From positions 1,880,226 to 1,944,225 of the forward strand of contig NZ_CM001441.1 of NCBI RefSeq assembly GCF_000244895.1: DNA of 64,000 nt, in the 5' to 3' direction. The DNA comes from Desulfosporosinus youngiae DSM 17734. Its GTDB lineage: Bacteria > Bacillota > Desulfitobacteriia > Desulfitobacteriales > Desulfitobacteriaceae. The stretch's first letter is position 1; each line of letters opens with the position of its first letter. A model generated the notes under the pieces. The model made no database searches. It worked only from the letters and a program-made list of their open reading frames with translations, and was not told where the DNA came from. Both the position numbers and the translations under genes were made by a program. Positions 26,825 to 36,501 of this stretch are shown in pieces.

Positions 26825-27072
26825 AACCACAGATTACACAGATTACACAGATAACGAACGATTAGATAGAAACACACAGACGAAGGATAAAGGGGATGGA
26901 GAATGTGGAACGGGATTCACAGACCTAGGCCATTATTGGTGCAGCAATGGAGGTACACCGGACACTTGGCCCAGGGTTTCTCGAAGCGGTTTATCAGGCG
27001 GCATTAGCAATTGAGTTGGCTGAAAAAGGGATTCCGTTTCTTATTCTGTGTTAATCTGTGTAATCTGTGGTT
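26825..27072. repeat. 27-bp imperfect inverted repeats flanking a GxxExxY relic
   Basis: Left copy 26825-26851 and right copy 27045-27072 are inverted relative to each other and built of repeated CACAGATTA. They bracket the degenerate GxxExxY frame, suggesting a small mobilised or inverted-repeat-bounded unit. Confidence 0.65.
26896..27054 (+). pseudogene. GxxExxY-protein remnant
   Basis: One frame reads [20 protein letters not shown] followed by [16 protein letters not shown], the N-terminal hallmark of GxxExxY proteins, a conserved family of unknown function. An in-frame TAG precedes the conserved block and the frame ends early in the right inverted repeat. Only about one third of a usual protein remains. 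Confidence 0.75.
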
Positions 27073-27185
27073 GATTAACTGAGTACCTGAATAGTCATAA
27101 AAATAATGATTCGTAATTCAATTTGTAGGAATGATTTTTACCTACAAAAACACCAAAATGCCTGTAAAATCAGGGTTTATTAATG

Positions 27186-28325
27186 TATATAAGTTGAATT
27201 AAAGATTTTTAATAAATTAGTCGATAATCTGTTGACACTTTTTATAAAGGATGAGACAGATGGTGAGAGTATCACAGGAAGAATTAAATGCAGTCAAATT
27301 GGCTATGGATGCAGAAAAGAAAGTAAGAGTTTTTAAACGTTATCAAGCTTTATACCTATTCCTTTCAGGCAGGACTTGCAGAGAAGCCGCTGAAATCGTA
27401 GGAATCACAAAGGAAACGGTATCGAATCTCCACAAGACCTATAAATCGGAAGGGCTTCAAGGGCTCCAAGATAAGCCCATACCAGGAAGGCCATCAAGAC
27501 TAACGGCCGATCAGCTGGTTTCCTTAAAAGAAGTCATTCTCAATAAAGTGCCTGTTGAAGTCGGTTTCACGGCAGAATTTAACTGGACAGCAGGCCTCAT
27601 TGCCCAGTACATTCAACGGGAATATGGTTATCATTATTCTATCCGTGGAATTACAGGGATGTTAGGCCGCCTAGGGCTTTCCTATACCCGACCGACTTAC
27701 GTACTGGCTAAAGCGGATAAGGAAAAGCAAGCGCAATTTCTGCAGGAGTTTGAAATGGTTAAAAAAACTGCTGGAGGATGAAATCCAACGCATTCTCTTT
27801 GTTGATGAATCCATGATTCGTGACTACCAGGCAATTCATCAAACTTGGTTTGAGCGTGGCAAGCAACGAATCATCAAGACCTACGGCAACCATCGTGGTG
27901 TCAAACTGGTCGGTTATCTGAACTATGAAACCGGCGAAGTCTACTGCGAAGAGCATGAACGCTATGACGCAGAAGTGTTTCTCAAGTTTCTGAACAACGT
28001 ATTGTCAAGGAATACGAAGGGTAAAACGGTGATCATTCTGGATAACGCACGAATTCACCATGCAAAGCTTCTTCACCCCTTATTAGAAGCTAATAAAGCA
28101 CGTTTGCAGTTGATGTATTTGCCGCCCTACAGTCCCGATCTCAACTTAATTGAAGGGCTATGGAAGTGGCTAAAGGAACGAGTCGTTTACAATGTTTTTT
28201 ACAAAACGGTTCCTGAAATCAGAAAAAATGTCAAAGCGTTTCTTAAGTTCATAAGCACGAAACCAGAAGCCGTTATTCAAAGGCTATGCTGCAAGTTATA
28301 ATGAAGGATTAATTCAACTTATATA
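27186..28325 (+). mobile_element. IS630-family insertion sequence
   Basis: Terminal inverted repeats TATATAAGTTGAATTAA (27186-27202) and its reverse complement (28309-28325) enclose a two-frame transposase. The element begins and ends with TA, as expected for IS630/Tc1 insertion. It sits in the gap between the ECF ATPase gene and the ABC half-transporters. Confidence 0.88.
27251..28301 (+). CDS. IS630-family transposase in two overlapping frames
   Basis: The first frame (27251-27781, 176 aa) has the helix-turn-helix domains (REAAEIVGITKETVSNLHK). The second (27750-28301) has the DDE catalytic core: Asp in FVDESMIRD, Asp in IILDNARIHH and Glu in PYSPDLNLIEGLWKWLK. The frames join at a run of seven A residues (27761-27767) in the +1 sense. 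IS630 relatives often express a fusion by frameshifting on such runs, so the transposase may be functional. No other lesion is visible. Confidence 0.85.
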
Positions 28326-28402
28326 GGTATAATTTTTCACGGGAATCAAGGGTATAAGTGAATAAGCAAATAAGTGAATAAACGCATAAGAAGGTGAAAC
28401 AC

Positions 28403-30172
28403 TTGAAGGAACAGCAAAAATCCCATCCCCTTGTCACGCTGCTGGAGTGGGCGGAAGGGGACCGGTACTACCTGTATTTGTCGGCGGCCCTGGCCTTTCT
28501 CAGCGGCTTATGTACGGCAGTGCCTTATTTTGCCCTCTATCGCCTGCTGGAGGCGGTGATAGCCGGCAGCTACAGCCGGCAGGTTCTGGGGCAGTGTATC
28601 GGGCTGGTGGTGGGAGCGGTCAGCCTGCGCTTTGTCTTTTTCGGGCTGGCGGGGGTGCTCTCCCACAAAGGGGCTTACGGGGCCCTCTTCCGGGTCCGCT
28701 GCCGGGTGGCGGAGCACCTGGCGAAAATTCCCCTGGGAGCGCTAAACGAGCGGAGCAGCGGGGATATTAAGACGGTCCTTAACGAAGATATCGAAAAGCT
28801 GGAGCTTTTTCTCGCTCACAACCTGCCGGATTTAATTTATTATCTGGTGGGGCCTGTGGCGATTTTCCTCTACCTGCTTACCGTCAATGTGCCCCTGGCC
28901 CTGATCTCCCTGGTTCCCTTGGTCCTGGCTGTGACGGTGATGACAGTGATGTTCCGCCGAGCAGGGGGTATGATGGAGCGGGCCGGTCGGGCGATCTCCG
29001 AACTGAATTCCGTGATCATCGAGTATGTGAGGGGAATGAAGCTGATCAAGGCCTACAACATGGGCAGCAGCTCCTTTCAGAAATTTTCTGCAGCCATCCG
29101 GGAGGAAAACCAGGTCTGGAACGAGATGTCCCGGAAAATGGGACCCCTTTATGCTTCGTTCGTCATTCTCATCGAATGCGGCATGCTGCTGCTGGTGCCC
29201 CTGGGCGGGCTGCTTTTCCTGCAGGGTTCCCTGGGCGCCGGTGCTTTTCTCCTCTTTGCCTTTGTCGGCTCTCTTTATCTCACGGAGCTCCGTCCCCTGC
29301 AAGAGCTGGGTAGCAGTTTAGCCCAGGTGCTGAAAGGGATCGACAAGGCGGCGGAAATCCTGGCTATTCCTCCCTATGAAGGGGGCGGGGCTTTCCCGGA
29401 CCGCCACGATATTGAGCTGAAAAAAGTGAGGTTTACCTATGACGGCAAAACCGATGTTCTTAAAAACTGCAGTCTGAGGATTGAAGACGGTCAGAAGCTG
29501 GCCCTGGTGGGGCGGTCGGGAGCGGGCAAGAGCACCATTATCGAGCTGGTCTCCCGCTTCTACGATGTTCAGGAAGGGGAGGTGCTTATCGGCGGCAAAA
29601 ATATCCGGGACATCGGCTATGAAACTTTGCTCCAGAATATTTCCATAGTCCTGCAAAAGACCTTTCTCACCCGGGAGAGTGTGCTGGAAAACATCCGCAT
29701 GGGTTCGGAGGCCGCTCTGGAGGAGGTGCGGGCGGCGGCCAAAGAGGCGCAGATCGACGACTTTATCATGTCCCTGCCCGAGGGTTATGACACCAGAGTG
29801 GGGAGCTTCGGCACACGCTTCTCCGGCGGGGAAAAACAGCGTCTTGCCATCGCCCGGGCCATCCTGAAAAACGCTCCCATCCTGATCCTGGACGAAGCCA
29901 CTTCCGCGGCGGACCCGGAGAATCAGGTGGAGATCGACCGGGCCATCCGCAATCTCTGCCGGGGCAAGACGGTGATTATTGTGGCCCACAGGCTGAGCGC
30001 CGTGGGGATGTGCGACGGGGTGGCGGTGGTAGAAAAGCAGACTGTGACTTATTGCGGAACCCATAAGGGGGCCCGGGCCGGGAACGAATACTACAGGAAG
30101 GCCTGGGAGGATTATGAAAGGGCCCGGGAAATCCGTTATCAATTGGAAGGAGGCGCTTTTGGTGAAGCCTGA
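28403..30172 (+). CDS. ABC half-transporter, exporter fold (YbtP/IrtA-like)
   Basis: The protein of about 589 aa has an N-terminal six-helix exporter-type membrane domain and a C-terminal ATPase with Walker A GRSGAGKST, Q-loop, signature FSGGEKQRLAIARA and Walker B ILILDEATSA. Pairs of such half-transporters next to siderophore genes (YbtPQ, IrtAB) work as importers despite the exporter fold. AAGG with proper spacing favours the TTG at 28403 over the GTG at 28394. It overlaps the second half-transporter by 11 nt, so the two likely form a heterodimer. Confidence 0.9.
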   Translation: MKEQQKSHPLVTLLEWAEGDRYYLYLSAALAFLSGLCTAVPYFALYRLLEAVIAGSYSRQVLGQCIGLVVGAVSLRFVFFGLAGVLSHKGAYGALFRVRCRVAEHLAKIPLGALNERSSGDIKTVLNEDIEKLELFLAHNLPDLIYYLVGPVAIFLYLLTVNVPLALISLVPLVLAVTVMTVMFRRAGGMMERAGRAISELNSVIIEYVRGMKLIKAYNMGSSSFQKFSAAIREENQVWNEMSRKMGPLYASFVILIECGMLLLVPLGGLLFLQGSLGAGAFLLFAFVGSLYLTELRPLQELGSSLAQVLKGIDKAAEILAIPPYEGGGAFPDRHDIELKKVRFTYDGKTDVLKNCSLRIEDGQKLALVGRSGAGKSTIIELVSRFYDVQEGEVLIGGKNIRDIGYETLLQNISIVLQKTFLTRESVLENIRMGSEAALEEVRAAAKEAQIDDFIMSLPEGYDTRVGSFGTRFSGGEKQRLAIARAILKNAPILILDEATSAADPENQVEIDRAIRNLCRGKTVIIVAHRLSAVGMCDGVAVVEKQTVTYCGTHKGARAGNEYYRKAWEDYERAREIRYQLEGGAFGEA

Positions 30173-31892
30173 GCATAATCTGAAGTCTGAGCACAATCCC
30201 TGGCAGAAGAACCGGGCCTTTCGCCTCAGTATAGCCCTTACCGTGGCGGAGGGACTGTTCTCCGGCTTTAACTTCATGCTTCTCTATGCCGTTATGGGAG
30301 CCTTGTGGCAGGGGGATTTTGACCTGAGCCGGATCGGGGCTCTCTCCGCCGGGCTGGCGGCGGTCTTTGTCCTGCGGCTGATTGTCTACAGCACCGGCTA
30401 TATTCAGGGACAGGTGGGGGGCGCGGCGGTCAGCCGGCAAATCCGCTTGTTTCTGGGCGACAAGCTGAAGCGCATCCCCCTGTCCCGTTTGGCCCGGGGG
30501 CAGATGGGAGACTATATCAATACTCTGACCAGTGATGTGGGCAGCTATGAGAAAATCTTAACCCATAAAACGGGGGATCTGGTCAAAAATATTACCCTGT
30601 CCCTGATGCTCATTGTTTTCGTGTCTGCTATCTGGCTGCCTGCCGGGCTGATCCTCCTGGCCTGCGACTTGTTGCTGGTGCCTGCTCTGTGGCTGTCCTT
30701 CCGCGCCGTCAAGCAATACGGCGCTGAGAAGAACGCCATCTGCGCCGAGTCGGTGAGCAGCATTGTGGAGTATGTCACCGGTATTCAGACCTTCAGGGCC
30801 TACGGCGCCGGGGGGATGAAAAATAAAACCGCCGTGGCGGCCCTGAAGGCTTTCAGCGAGATCAGCTATCGCTACGAGGCCAAGATTATCCCCGTGGGGG
30901 TGATCTTTTCCATCCTGAACTGGCTGAGCCTGCCTCTCGTCATGTGGAGCGCATCCCTGCCCTGGCAGGCCGGGACCCTGGACACCGTATCCTACCTGCT
31001 CCTCTGCCTGCTGCCCCTCTTTTTCGCCAAGCTGGCGGGGACGATTTTTATAGATCTTACCAGCTATAAGAACATGATTATTTCCAAAAACAAGATCCTC
31101 AAAATCCTGGGGGAGGAGGAAGAACGGGGCGGCGGCCCGTCTTTGGCGCTCCAGGCCCACGACATTGTTTTTACGGATGTGAAATTCTCCTATCTTGACC
31201 AGGAGCCGGTTTTGAAAGGGGTCAGTTTCCGGGCTGAGGAAGAGAAGCTCACCGCTATTGTGGGGGATTCCGGCTCGGGAAAATCCACGCTTTTAAATTT
31301 GATTGCCAAATACTATGAAGCTCAGGAGGGAAGCATTGCCATAGGGGGGCAGCCTATCGCCGGGATGGCCGGGCCGCGCCTGCTGGAGATGATCTCCATG
31401 GTGGATCAGGATGTCTTTCTCTTTAACGATACCGTCCGCAATAACATCCGCTACGCCCGGCGGGAGGCTGCGGATGCCCAGGTGGAAGAGGCCTGCCGGG
31501 AGGCTAACTGTCATGAGTTTATCCTCAAGCTGCCGGAGGGATACGACACCCGGATCGGAGAGAACGGTAATCTGCTCTCCGGCGGCGAACGGCAGCGCTT
31601 GTCCGTGGCCCGGGCCATTCTCAAAAACAGTCCCATCCTCCTCCTGGATGAGGCCACGGCCTCCCTGGATATTGAAAATGAGCTGGCTGTGAAGGAAGCA
31701 GTGGCCAACCTGCTGAAGCGCCAAAAGACCGTGGTGATGATCGCCCACACTCTGTCCGTTGTCAAGCATGCGGATCAGATTTTGGTGGTGAAGGAGGGCA
31801 GGATTGGTGAGGCCGGCACTCACGAGGCCCTTCTGGCCAGAGGCGGGAAGTATGCCGCCATGTGGAGGGCCGAGCAGAAGCTTTCGGCTTAA
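30162..31892 (+). CDS. ABC half-transporter, exporter fold (YbtQ/IrtB-like)
   Basis: The 576-aa partner of the preceding protein has the same layout: six membrane helices, then an ATPase with Walker A GDSGSGKST, signature LSGGERQRLSVARA, Walker B ILLLDEATASLD and H-loop IAHTL. A GTG start at 30162 follows GGAGG and lies inside the end of the upstream gene, so translation is coupled. Its stop codon overlaps the stop of the convergent membrane-fusion gene by 2-3 nt. Confidence 0.9.
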   Translation: MKPEHNLKSEHNPWQKNRAFRLSIALTVAEGLFSGFNFMLLYAVMGALWQGDFDLSRIGALSAGLAAVFVLRLIVYSTGYIQGQVGGAAVSRQIRLFLGDKLKRIPLSRLARGQMGDYINTLTSDVGSYEKILTHKTGDLVKNITLSLMLIVFVSAIWLPAGLILLACDLLLVPALWLSFRAVKQYGAEKNAICAESVSSIVEYVTGIQTFRAYGAGGMKNKTAVAALKAFSEISYRYEAKIIPVGVIFSILNWLSLPLVMWSASLPWQAGTLDTVSYLLLCLLPLFFAKLAGTIFIDLTSYKNMIISKNKILKILGEEEERGGGPSLALQAHDIVFTDVKFSYLDQEPVLKGVSFRAEEEKLTAIVGDSGSGKSTLLNLIAKYYEAQEGSIAIGGQPIAGMAGPRLLEMISMVDQDVFLFNDTVRNNIRYARREAADAQVEEACREANCHEFILKLPEGYDTRIGENGNLLSGGERQRLSVARAILKNSPILLLDEATASLDIENELAVKEAVANLLKRQKTVVMIAHTLSVVKHADQILVVKEGRIGEAGTHEALLARGGKYAAMWRAEQKLSA

Positions 31893-33115
31893 AAGTGAAT
31901 GGAGGTGGGGCTATTCACACGATCCCCTTCCTTTAAATCATCGGGAGGCGCGGCGATGTACGGCTCTCCAACGGAGAGGCCATCTAATATTTCAACATAC
32001 CGGTCTGTTTCCAGTCCGGTTTTTATGTATTTTTTTACAGCCTTTCCCCCCTCAACCACGAAAACGAAGGTTTGCCCGTCTTCCTTTTGAACCGCCCGGC
32101 GGGAGGCTGCCGGGGAGTCGCTCTTCTCTTCAACAAAAATATCCGCGTCCACATCGTAACCGGCCCGGATATCATTGGCAGGATCAGTCATGGAAATTTG
32201 AACTTCGTATTTGGGTTCCGTATTGGAGCCGGAAGAAGAGGTTGTCGCTGTGTCGCTGATTGACCTGACCTTGCCCGTCAATTGCTTTCCCAGTCCTTTC
32301 ACTTTTATGGAAACCTTTTGTCCGGGGCTTAAAAGAACCGCATCGTATTGGCTGACATCGGCTTTTACCAGAAGTCTGCTCAGATCCATAACCTGAACCC
32401 GGCCCTGGGAGGACCGGGAAGGATACTGGTTTTCCCGCGCTTCCAACAAGGTCAGGGTTCCGCTGACCGTTGTTTTAACGGTACTTTCGGCAATCTTACG
32501 GTTCAGATTTTCAATCTCCAGGTTCAGGCGTTCCAGTTGTTTTTGCACATCGGAGCTGCTTGAATGAAGCAGCAGGTTGTTGTATTGAAGTTCTGCTGAT
32601 TTTACCTGGTTTTCCGCTAAGCTTAAGGCATTGGCCGCCGTGTCAAAATCGTCCTTGGCAGCAGCGCCCTTATCGTAGAGCATTTTAATATTCTGATAAG
32701 ATGTTTCGGCCAGCGCATAAGAATCTTTCGCCGTACTAAGCTTGATGGCGGCTTGGGCTTCGGCATTTTCCCGGCTTATGTTAAGGGTTTCAAGACTAAG
32801 GCGGGCTTTATTCAGCTGATACTCAAGGTCTTCTGTAGCCAGGACAACAAGAGTATCTCCCGCTTGAACAGAGTCCCCCGCTTTCTTGTAAAGTTTGACG
32901 ACCTTTTGGGAGGAACTTAAAACCGTCTCATAAATGGCATCGGAGTCGATGCTGCCTGTCACGGATATGGACTTCGCCAAGTTCCTTTTTTCAAGGACGG
33001 CCATCTCCGCTTCAGCAGCTTTGGGCTTGGTGATTTGCGTGAAGCCAATGATCGCGGCCAAACCTAAAAGTAAGACAATGGAGATTCCCGCGGCTTTTTT
33101 GAGGGTTGCTTTCAT
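31889..33115 (-). CDS. MacA/HlyD-type membrane-fusion (periplasmic adaptor-like) protein
   Basis: This 408-aa protein has one N-terminal membrane anchor, then beta-barrel/lipoyl segments (GDSVQAGDTLVVL, and KTTVSGTLTLLEARENQYPS after a coiled-coil of about 130 residues) and a C-terminal KTGLETDRYVEILDGLSVGEPY domain. Such adaptors work with MacB/FtsX-like permeases, also in Gram-positives. It is the last gene of a minus-strand operon with an FtsX-like permease and an ABC ATPase. Export of the metabolite made nearby is the probable role. Confidence 0.9.
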   Translation of the reverse strand: MKATLKKAAGISIVLLLGLAAIIGFTQITKPKAAEAEMAVLEKRNLAKSISVTGSIDSDAIYETVLSSSQKVVKLYKKAGDSVQAGDTLVVLATEDLEYQLNKARLSLETLNISRENAEAQAAIKLSTAKDSYALAETSYQNIKMLYDKGAAAKDDFDTAANALSLAENQVKSAELQYNNLLLHSSSSDVQKQLERLNLEIENLNRKIAESTVKTTVSGTLTLLEARENQYPSRSSQGRVQVMDLSRLLVKADVSQYDAVLLSPGQKVSIKVKGLGKQLTGKVRSISDTATTSSSGSNTEPKYEVQISMTDPANDIRAGYDVDADIFVEEKSDSPAASRRAVQKEDGQTFVFVVEGGKAVKKYIKTGLETDRYVEILDGLSVGEPYIAAPPDDLKEGDRVNSPTSIHF

Positions 33116-33136
33116 TCCGGCGCTCCCTTCATTCCT

Positions 33137-35719
33137 TTATTCCCTGTTTTTTAAGATCTCAACCAGGGTGACTTTTTGCAAATGTTTGGCCAGGCTAAAA
33201 TTAACGGCCAGATAAGACAGCAAGATGATCCCGATGACCGCCAGGTAGAGGGTCCGGGGGATGTAGCTTTCAAATCCCGCCGCCACATTGGAGATCATAT
33301 AAGGCCAGATTGCTTTGACAATAAGCCGGCTCACCGGTATTCCCAGGGCGGCCGCCAATAAAACAGTGTAAGAAGCGCTGCCCAGATAGATTTTTTTGAC
33401 GTCTTTCTCCTGATAGCCGAATACTTTAAGCAGAGAGATACTGAAGGTTGCCTTATTGACCATCATCCTTAATAAGAGATACAACACAACAATGAAGATC
33501 AGGACGGAGCCGGCCAGCAGCGTCACAATTAAACCGGCCATTATCTCGTTAAATTTCGAGGCGGCTTTGGCCAGATCCCTTAAATGAATGACGGAAGCGA
33601 TCCTGCCCGGTTCGATGGCCAGTTCTTCAGCGGCGAGCACCGTATTGTAGAAATCATCGTCTTTGGCAAAGGTTTTGCGCATATGATCAAGATTGGCAAA
33701 AATGTATAAGCCGTTGGAATAGGGGACAATACCCGCGACCTGAAATTTGTAGCCTTTATTTTCAATGGAGTCTGTCAGGATAATGCTGTCGCCGGTTTTA
33801 TAGCCGAATTTATAAGCCACTGAATTGGAAATATAGACGTCGTCCCGATTCCCGCCCTCGGGAACGGTAAACTTAAAATAAGGATTATCTTCTTCAATGC
33901 CCAGCAGATTGACTTCCAGATCACCGTCAATGATATCAAAGTAGGTATATAAAGATTGACTGTAGGCCTCTTCGCCCTCCGCGGGAACCTCATCCTCAGG
34001 ATATTGCAGAATATACATATAGTTGAATTTTGCGTCATCCGTCGTATGCTCCACGTAATTGTCAATACTTCCTTTGATCTGAACAGCGAATACCATCAGC
34101 AGGATGGCTAAAAACAAGCCCAGAACAATGGTGATATTCCCTCTGATCTCCCTTAAAAGCTGGCGGACGCGATACCGCCGGATAAAACTCATGCCCCCTA
34201 AATCAAGATTGGCAATCCGGCTTTGTTTCGTTTCCCGCCGCAGCAATTGCAGGGGTGCCAGGGATAATTTCTTATTAATCACGAAGAAATTGACTGAAGC
34301 GGCGATGAGAATGGGGGCGGCAATGCCGTAGACCATGGCGTAAGGTTTGATTACCGCCTGAAGCCGCGGGAAAGAATAGATCCCGGAGGATTGGTCCATC
34401 AGCGGGATCAGCCAATAGCCGGTGACTGTTCCCCCTAGGGAGGCTGCCGTTACCAGCAACAGGGGAAGAATCAGGAAATGCTTGACTAAATCATTTTTTA
34501 CATAGCCGTGGGCATAGAGGGTCCCAATCACAGCGCTTTCTTTTTCAATGGTGTTGACAATAAATACGGAAATCACATAAGCGAGGAGCAGCAGGATAAT
34601 GAGGCCGGCAAAAAGCGCGCTGAACTTGTTGATGGCACAGTCTGTTTTGACGTCATTAATTCTTGGGTTATCCTGATTGACTAAGAAATAGGAGAGATTC
34701 ACATATTGATCCTCCGCCTGGTCTTCCCAGAAATCAATCAGGCTTGCGCGCAGGTCCTGCACGCCTTGGTCCAGGGCAAAGGCACCGCCGCCCAGTTCCC
34801 GGCCGCCTGCCGATAAAGCGGCGCTTCCGTCATAAAGGGCGTCCAATTCGGGGTTCAGAGTCCCCAGGTCCTGACTGAGGCTAAGGGATTGCAAGGCAGC
34901 CGTTAAGTTGTCCAGACCGTCATTCAGCCCGGTGATGCCATCCTTTAGGGTACCGCTTCCCTCCGCCAGCCGGTCAAGGTTTTCTGCCAGCTCCTGCTTT
35001 TCCTTTTCCGCCTCTGCTACCATTTCCAGGAGATAACGGTTGGAAATCATGGAGCGGTCGAAGTCCATATCGGTCAGGTGGTTTTTTAACTGCTTATCCG
35101 TCAGGTCTCCCGTCAGGAGATAGCTGTAGCACAGCTCCGCATTGCCGTAATTTTTCAGATCGGCAAAGGTCTCCGGAGAAACAAAGGCGATGGTGAATTG
35201 ATCGGGATCCGCCGCCACATCATAGGGATTTTTTTTCACATAGGCATAATCCGGGACCGAACCGATCCCGGTGACGGTAAAGGGCTGGTCTTTTAATTGG
35301 ACCGTATCCCCTGCTTTCAGGCCGCGGTGGGCGGCATAACGTTTTTCCAGCACGATCTCGCCGGGGTGTTCTGCCGGCCCCCCTGTGTCCGCTTCCAGGG
35401 TATTGATGAACATTCTGTTTTTAAAAATCCGAAAGGTCATCCCCTCCAGATCCAGGTCAATATAGAAATTTTCCTCCAGCTTCAAGCCCAGCGCTTCAAT
35501 TTCCGCTGCCTGTGCCCCGGAGTAGGGTACCAGAACATGAAATTCGCCGTCCTCAACATGGTTTTTTTGCCAGCCCGTATCCACAGTATGAAAAACAGAA
35601 TCCGTAGCCGACGCCATACTGATTACAATACTCATACTGAGTACGATCAGAAAGAAAAGCGCGCCGTACTGAAGCGGATTTTCCTTTAATTCCCGTTTAA
35701 TTCGTTGATTTAAAATCAT
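33137..35719 (-). CDS. FtsX/MacB-like ABC permease
   Basis: The 860-aa protein has one N-terminal helix, a long extracytoplasmic domain containing a coiled-coil (AEAEKEKQELAENLDRLAEG), three helices, a second extracytoplasmic domain and the final FtsX helices. The two FtsX-type membrane units and their spacing match large Gram-positive permeases used for peptide or lipophilic-compound efflux. It lies between its ATPase (21 nt) and the adaptor gene (21 nt). Confidence 0.9.
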   Translation of the reverse strand: MILNQRIKRELKENPLQYGALFFLIVLSMSIVISMASATDSVFHTVDTGWQKNHVEDGEFHVLVPYSGAQAAEIEALGLKLEENFYIDLDLEGMTFRIFKNRMFINTLEADTGGPAEHPGEIVLEKRYAAHRGLKAGDTVQLKDQPFTVTGIGSVPDYAYVKKNPYDVAADPDQFTIAFVSPETFADLKNYGNAELCYSYLLTGDLTDKQLKNHLTDMDFDRSMISNRYLLEMVAEAEKEKQELAENLDRLAEGSGTLKDGITGLNDGLDNLTAALQSLSLSQDLGTLNPELDALYDGSAALSAGGRELGGGAFALDQGVQDLRASLIDFWEDQAEDQYVNLSYFLVNQDNPRINDVKTDCAINKFSALFAGLIILLLLAYVISVFIVNTIEKESAVIGTLYAHGYVKNDLVKHFLILPLLLVTAASLGGTVTGYWLIPLMDQSSGIYSFPRLQAVIKPYAMVYGIAAPILIAASVNFFVINKKLSLAPLQLLRRETKQSRIANLDLGGMSFIRRYRVRQLLREIRGNITIVLGLFLAILLMVFAVQIKGSIDNYVEHTTDDAKFNYMYILQYPEDEVPAEGEEAYSQSLYTYFDIIDGDLEVNLLGIEEDNPYFKFTVPEGGNRDDVYISNSVAYKFGYKTGDSIILTDSIENKGYKFQVAGIVPYSNGLYIFANLDHMRKTFAKDDDFYNTVLAAEELAIEPGRIASVIHLRDLAKAASKFNEIMAGLIVTLLAGSVLIFIVVLYLLLRMMVNKATFSISLLKVFGYQEKDVKKIYLGSASYTVLLAAALGIPVSRLIVKAIWPYMISNVAAGFESYIPRTLYLAVIGIILLSYLAVNFSLAKHLQKVTLVEILKNRE

Positions 35720-35740
35720 GGCAGCCCCCAGCGCTCCGAT

Positions 35741-36439
35741 CTACCACTCCAAATCCGCAGCAGGAGTGATGGCGGTATTCTCATAATCTTCTTCGATTTT
35801 GCCGTCTTTAAAGCGAATGACTTTATGGGCCATATCCTTAATCGCGATATTATGGGATACCATTAAAATCGTGGTTTCGTAGGCTTGATTGACCCGTTCC
35901 AAAAGCAGCAATATTTCTTTGGACATCTTATAGTCCAGGGCTCCGGTGGGTTCGTCGCAGAGCAGGAGCCTGGGCTTTTTAACCAGCGCCCGGGCAATGG
36001 CGCAGCGCTGCTGCTGTCCGCCGGACAATTGAAAGGGGAACTTGTTCCGATGTTCCGTGAGGCCCAAAGTATCCAGCAATTCCCCCAGGTCTAAAGGAGA
36101 ATCGGTCAGGTATTCACAGACCTGAATGTTTTCTTTCACCGTGAGATTGGGAACCAGGTTGTAGAACTGAAAGATGAACCCCAGGTAGTTTTTCCGGTAG
36201 AGAACCAATTCCTCCGGTTTCAGTTTGGTGATCTCCAGGCCGTCAATCAGGATTGCCCCTTTATCAATCCCGTCCAGACCGCCGATGGCATTTAATAAGG
36301 TTGATTTGCCGCTGCCGCTGGGACCCAGAATGACGCATATTTTCCCCTTAGCCATTGTGGTGGAAACACCGCGCAAAACCTGGGTGTAGCTTTCACCGGC
36401 TCCATAGCTTTTTTCAATTTCCTTTACCTCTAGAAACAT
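35741..36439 (-). CDS. ABC transporter ATPase (LolD/MacB type)
   Basis: This ATPase of about 232 aa has Walker [11 protein letters not shown]-loop region [17 protein letters not shown], signature [15 protein letters not shown] and Walker [13 protein letters not shown], which match the LolD/MacB subfamily that drives FtsX-like permeases. An upstream TTG at 36472 is possible, but the ATG at 36439 gives the family-typical N-terminus. It forms an export module with the permease and adaptor downstream. Confidence 0.93.
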   Translation of the reverse strand: MFLEVKEIEKSYGAGESYTQVLRGVSTTMAKGKICVILGPSGSGKSTLLNAIGGLDGIDKGAILIDGLEITKLKPEELVLYRKNYLGFIFQFYNLVPNLTVKENIQVCEYLTDSPLDLGELLDTLGLTEHRNKFPFQLSGGQQQRCAIARALVKKPRLLLCDEPTGALDYKMSKEILLLLERVNQAYETTILMVSHNIAIKDMAHKVIRFKDGKIEEDYENTAITPAADLEW

Positions 36440-36501
36440 CTTTACGCCCCGCTTTATTCTCGCTATTTTCAATACTACATTTTTTCACAGTCTTCAATAG
36501 G

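Larger units (their letters stand above)
26720..27185. other. Intergenic region with inverted repeats around a relic gene
   Basis: The gap between the ECF ATPase and the IS630 element contains a GxxExxY relic (26896-27054) flanked by 27-28-bp inverted repeats (26825-26851 and 27045-27072) built of ACAGATTACACAGATTA units. The rest shows no gene. Confidence 0.6.
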
